A DNA stretch of 64,000 nt from Nilaparvata lugens (lineage: Eukaryota > Arthropoda > Insecta > Hemiptera > Delphacidae). A program made the position numbers and the translations under genes. Location: the NCBI RefSeq assembly GCF_014356525.2, contig NC_052518.1, positions 5,126,162 through 5,190,161 on the forward strand, given 5' to 3'. The notes beneath the pieces are model-generated. The model was given only the letters and a program-made list of their open reading frames with translations. It did no database searches and was not told the origin of the DNA. Shown here piece after piece: positions 47,801 to 53,800 of the stretch. The stretch's first letter is position 1. Each line of letters opens with the position of its first letter.

Positions 47801-50800
47801 CATCAAATCATTCTTGCACTTTCCATAAACTACACTTGAATAATTATTATATTTTCAATCTATATTGTTATGGCCATTAGAATAAATATTAAAATATTAT
47901 ACAATATATTGTTCTTGATCTTGAAGCTGAAGAACCCCAGAAATCACATATTTGATTATTTTTGTAACCTTTTCCTTTATAATTATTTTATTTGATTCAT
48001 TGTAATTCTGTTAAGGGTAACTCGTTCAAAACCCCATTCTTCAACACACAACACTCTTAAAAATTATGCACCCTGGTAGTTATTCGTGAAGCTATGTGAC
48101 GCTGGTAATCCCTCATAATGTGCCGTTCTTACATTCTCGCCCCAACACAGTAGTCGACAGTAATCGGCTTGAGTTAACAATGAAATTTGGAATTTTTATA
48201 AACGCCCTATACCATGGGAAATCTACTTATGCTATCTTTTCTCTATAGTATCACCATGAATGATACAGTATCAATACAACATGATACAGAATCATCCCGA
48301 TTACAAAATCTATAACATTGAAAGGGAGGAGAGAAATCTAATTACAATCTAATTTTAAAAGACACGTTTCGTTCAAAACGTCGAGGCACAGTTGACACAA
48401 TAATCTAGCATCAGTATTTCAAAATACACCAGCAATATTTTAAATATCTTTATCTTAAAATACACTTGAATTTCGGGGAGATTTCTATTGAAAATTATGA
48501 TCTACATATTATCATAGAGAAACGATAGCATAAGTAGATATCCCATGGTATAGGGCGTTTATGTCGCAACTTTTACTGTTATCCCAAGCCGATAGTTCAC
48601 ATAGTTCTTTCCTATGCAGCTGTGTGACGCTGGTAGTCTCTCAAATTGTACCGTTCATACACTATCACCCCAACAAAACAGTAAAAATTGACAATAATCG
48701 ACTTGAGATAACAGTAAAAGTTGCGACATAAATTCCCTATACCATGGAATATCTACTTACGCTATTGTTTCTCTATGATATTATTCAACAATAATATTCC
48801 TCAGTTTTTCAATTCCTTTGAAGTATTTACTTGAAGAGTTTAAGGGAGTATCTCAACTGGATACATAACACCAATTAATTGGTAATTGTTAATTCGATTT
48901 CTGTCGATAGTTTGCTAATCTCACCTCCAAATACTTTTTTGTTCGAGGTTGGGCGCAGTGATAGGCGATGATGGAAGCATATTGGCCTTGCAGAACAGAT
49001 TCGGCCGATTTGTTGGCGAGGGCGGTCGAGAATACAAAAATCTGACTCTGTTGTTGCATGTATTGGGCCTCCATGGTGCCTGGTTGCTTGTTGATCACAT
49101 TACTGGCCAAAGGCTGCACCCCACCATCCAGGAGTGGATCAGGACCCAACATCGGCAGAACGTTCTCGGCCATCTCTGAACAAATAAAACATTTTTGTTA
49201 CCAGAATCTTCAAACTTATTCTTAAACTCAAGTTATTATATTAGTCCAAATCTTAGGTAAGGTTAACATTCATATTTATTCTAACACCATCCAGAAGTAG
49301 ATCAGGACCCAACAACGGTAGAACGTCGATCATCGATCGTGAACGTCTAGCCCATCTCTAAACAAACAATGAAACATATCTGTTACTAGAATCTCCAAAC
49401 TCATTCTTCAACTTGAAGCATTATGTTAGTATTATCTGAGTCTTAACATTCTTATTTATTCCAACAATGAGGTAATGAGGGTATTCTTCATCTAAAGCCC
49501 GGTGCAGACGCTCAAGTTTACCATCAGTCTTCTGCTCAAGCAAAAGACGGAGCATTATCCGCTTTGCTCTGCTCAAGCAAAAGACGGATCGTTTGGTTCA
49601 AGCAAAAGACGGATGTAAAATTGCGTCCACACGCATCCGTCTTATGTCGTCCGTTTTCCTATTTTTGTGCTCATTATCCGCTCATTATTCCATATATCCG
49701 GTAGATGAGTAATTATTATATCGTATTTTTTCGCTGATTCAACTGGATAATGCTATATTTAACAACATAATGACAAAAATATTACTGTTAATCGCTAAAT
49801 TAATGGCTTTGTTTACATGTCATATCTCGACACAGTGATTGTAAATGGTTTGAAATTTTGTAGATAGTATTCTTATCAACAATATAGTACATCTTAATAT
49901 ATAATGATAGTAAATCATAATATCAACATCAAATTCTGAGAGTATCATGAGAATCAAGAAAGAAAAAAGATGGTTAAATGGCGTTAATCTTAATATATAA
50001 TGATAGTAAATCAAAATATCAACATCAAATTCTGAGAGTATCATGAGAATCAAGAAAGAAAAAAATGGTTAAATGGCGTTTTATACAATCGATAAAAAAC
50101 TTGCTTATTTTCAAGTACTCGCGAGGTATTTTATTAATTTGAGGGCGCTGAATCCGAATCCGAAATCACAATTTCTCTATCTCTATTTTTACGCGATTTA
50201 GGTTTTGGTGGATAGGCAAAAGACGGACGGTTTGATGGAAAAAGATTGCCGGCAGATACATTTCAAGTTTGACGACTTAAGCTTGAAGACCCATCCGTTT
50301 TACCGTCCAGACGCAACGACTTACATGCTCCAACTTTTGCTTGAGCAAAAGACTGAAGCTGAACTTGAGCGTCTGGACCGGGCTTTATACTGGAAGGCAC
50401 CTAACAGTTGACATTAATCTTAAATAGATACAGGAATAAGTAACAAACATATTTGACACAAGCATCTCCAAACTTTTTCTTAAACTCTAGGTATATGTCT
50501 TAGGATTCCTACTGACGACAGGACAGGTTTACACACATGTCGTCATACATTGTTGTGTCTTAACAGTAAAAGGCTTTGAACAAAATTTTTGAGGTTAGGT
50601 TCTTGTCTTCGATTCTTTGTTGTCCATATTTTCTTCGCCACTCTATTTGAGGTTGAATGATTTTAAAATTATTTAATTTTCCAATGGTTTATTTCTTGTT
50701 AGAAGCTGCTGTCAAACATCTGTTATTTGTTTGAAGCCTCCAGCTGATGACGCAACATGTATGACGAGCATATGTGTACACACTGCCCTGTCGTTAGTGA

Positions 50801-53800
50801 GCACCCTTAGGTAAGGTTAGCATGGATATTCTTAACACTTATACTGGAAGACTCCTATCTTAAATAGACACAAGAATTATATTTATGAAATATATTCCAT
50901 AAAAGAATCTTCAAACTTATCCTTCATCAATCACTTAGTAACAATAAATAATATTAATTATTCAAAGTTATAGACACATTCTGAAGATGAGTTTGAATCT
51001 TTGTACATTACAAGCATCTTAAAACTTTTCCATACCGAAAGGCACTTGTTCGTTCATTGAAAATCAACATGACCAATTTATAAAATATAATCAAGAATCT
51101 TTGAAGTTAATCATAAAAATCACTTTATAACAGTAAATACAATTCATTATTTAAAATCGTTACATTTATGCACACAATCTCAAAACTAATTCAAATCATG
51201 GTACAAATACCTTGAAACTTAATCTCATCAATTCATTATTATTAAAATCGTTTAATTTATGCACACATTCTCAAAACTAATTCAAATCATGGTACAAATA
51301 CCTTGAAACTTAATCTCATCAATTCATTATTATTAAAATCGTTTCATTTATGCACACAATCTCAAAACTAATTCAAATCATGGTACAAATACCTTGAAAC
51401 TTAATCTCATCAATTCTTCATAATTTGAATGGAGTTTTTTGTGTTTTTAAAAAAGTGAAAAGTGTTTTTGAAGCAAAGAAAGGGTAGTATAATTTACATA
51501 CGTTTTATTTTTATCACTAAAAGTAGCCCTTGATTTAATAATTGTTATCAATACTTTCAAATAAATAGTATTCATTATAAGAAATTGGTTTCGGTTATGC
51601 ACATGATCGCCAAAATACGTGTGAACATTGTAATAGTCATATGATATTAAATTTTTTAGCAGACTCGTGTCACGTCATGCCGCGTTTCAATATGCGACTA
51701 GCCTGATAAACATGTAAAACATTCCGGAAAAGTGCTTACCTGGTCCAAATTCTGCTTCACTCTCGTCATTTTTCAGTGTTTTAATGGGTACTTGATTATC
51801 AATAATGGAGCTCTCATCCGTTTTAACTGAAAGCATGTTCAATATTTAGCATTAGACCAACGAATAGGTTACACGAAACGCTATTGCAACAACCTTAACC
51901 GATAAATAATAACGACTGACAAGGGAGCAACAAGAATAAATCCACAGAGCTCGGTGACTCAAATTTAACTTTGCGATTACTACTAATCTCGAGTTATCTG
52001 ATAAGATAACTCGAATAATTTGAGAACTGCTTAACGTCTTTCAAGATGTTATTGAACTATGATCAACCGAAAATTCCCACGCTAAATCAGTGAAGTTGAG
52101 TAAACAAAATCTGTCCATATCTTATCATTCAAGCATAGTATCGTATTCTATATACAGTAATGGTTTATCTATTTATTATTTATTCGTGCAATAAGTACAT
52201 CATTAAAATTATATACAGATTGTAAGATTGAATATAAATTGTAAAATGTACTGTGTTGATATTTAATATCTTAATATGGAGAGGAAAAATAAGGTAACCT
52301 TGCGCTATTCCTCTCCCGAATTTAGATAAGGTTACAAATAGTCTAAAATAGGTTAAGTCTTGTAGTTGTTTACTTCACAAAATTCTCAGTCCAAAAATAT
52401 TTTACTTTATTTGTACATTCATTTACTATAACATGCACCAATCATTCATTGAAGAGAAAGCTGATTCTCCAAAGCTATTTCTGTATCGAATTTAGATGGA
52501 TTAAAAAGTTCGAATTTGGGTTAGGTTAGTCTGTTTACTTTCTACTCGACACATTAATTTCCAGGTCACGAAATAATTATACTGGAAATTTAGAATTTGT
52601 TATTATTTTACTCTGATTTCTGATTATCTTAATCTGATTGATTTGGAGCTGATTTTACGATTCACACTGGGGCACAAGCAATCTTCTTTTTTCTGGCGTT
52701 TTTGCCTCACCTACAGTACTCATAGGAGCACAATTATAGACCATAGTTACTGTAAGAAGGATTATTAAATCACTATTTCATAATTAGGCCTATTTCCAAT
52801 GTAGTAATTAGCAGTTCCTGTATTTTTCTGTATTTGATTTAGCCTAGTGCAGTAGCATATCCATATATATTTTGTAAAGCTTTCTTATATTTTGTTTTGG
52901 AAAGTAAATAAATTCATCGATATACATAATCCTAGTATAACACTTTTCACACTTGCCGATTGTCAGCCAACATTCAGAATTGTCCTCCGATTGGCTGAGA
53001 ATCAGCTGTTGGTGATAATAACCAATCAGAGGAAAATAAATGAGTGTGTCGACATTACCTATTGCTCTACATTGGTATAGCTGAGTCAAGTTTCTATTTT
53101 TGTACATTCAAGTTTACTTGAATTAAAGGAAGCTCAACTAAATTTAACTCTATTTAAAGGGGCGTTTACTTTAATCAGGTTTCCTTGAAGTCAAGTTCTC
53201 ATAACCTCCATAGTATAAAATGTATAGTATAGTAAAATATGTAATGAATCCCAAAGTTTACTTCTTCATCTACATCATAATTTTTTATTTAAGAGTTTTT
53301 ATAGATTCTAAATTGACTATCAACTGTTTTTATCGATTCTACATTGACTAACAACTGTTTTTATCTCATTTTCCAACTAGCAGGTGGAACCAAGTTGAAT
53401 CCAAGAGTCAAACATGTTCAACATCTACTTGAATCAACAAAACTTGAAGATGAATCTAAATTGGTATAGAGGATTCAAGTTTTTGTTCTTGTAAACTTGG
53501 CTTCAAGATTGCAAAAATCATTCTTTTTACTCAAACATCAAGAAAACTTGAATTCAAGGAACTTGACTAATGCAAACGCCCCCCATAGTAGTTTACATTG
53601 ATCACGTTTCCTTGAATTCAAGTAAACTTGAAACTACAAAAACAGAAACTTGAATCCACTATACCAATGTAGAATATTCTTCAAGTTTTCTTGATTCAAG
53701 TAGATGTTTGACTTTTGCATTAAACTTGAATCTGAAAGGTACAATTCAACCAACAAATGAGAAAATAAGATGAAAACAGTTGTCAGTCAATGTAGAATCT

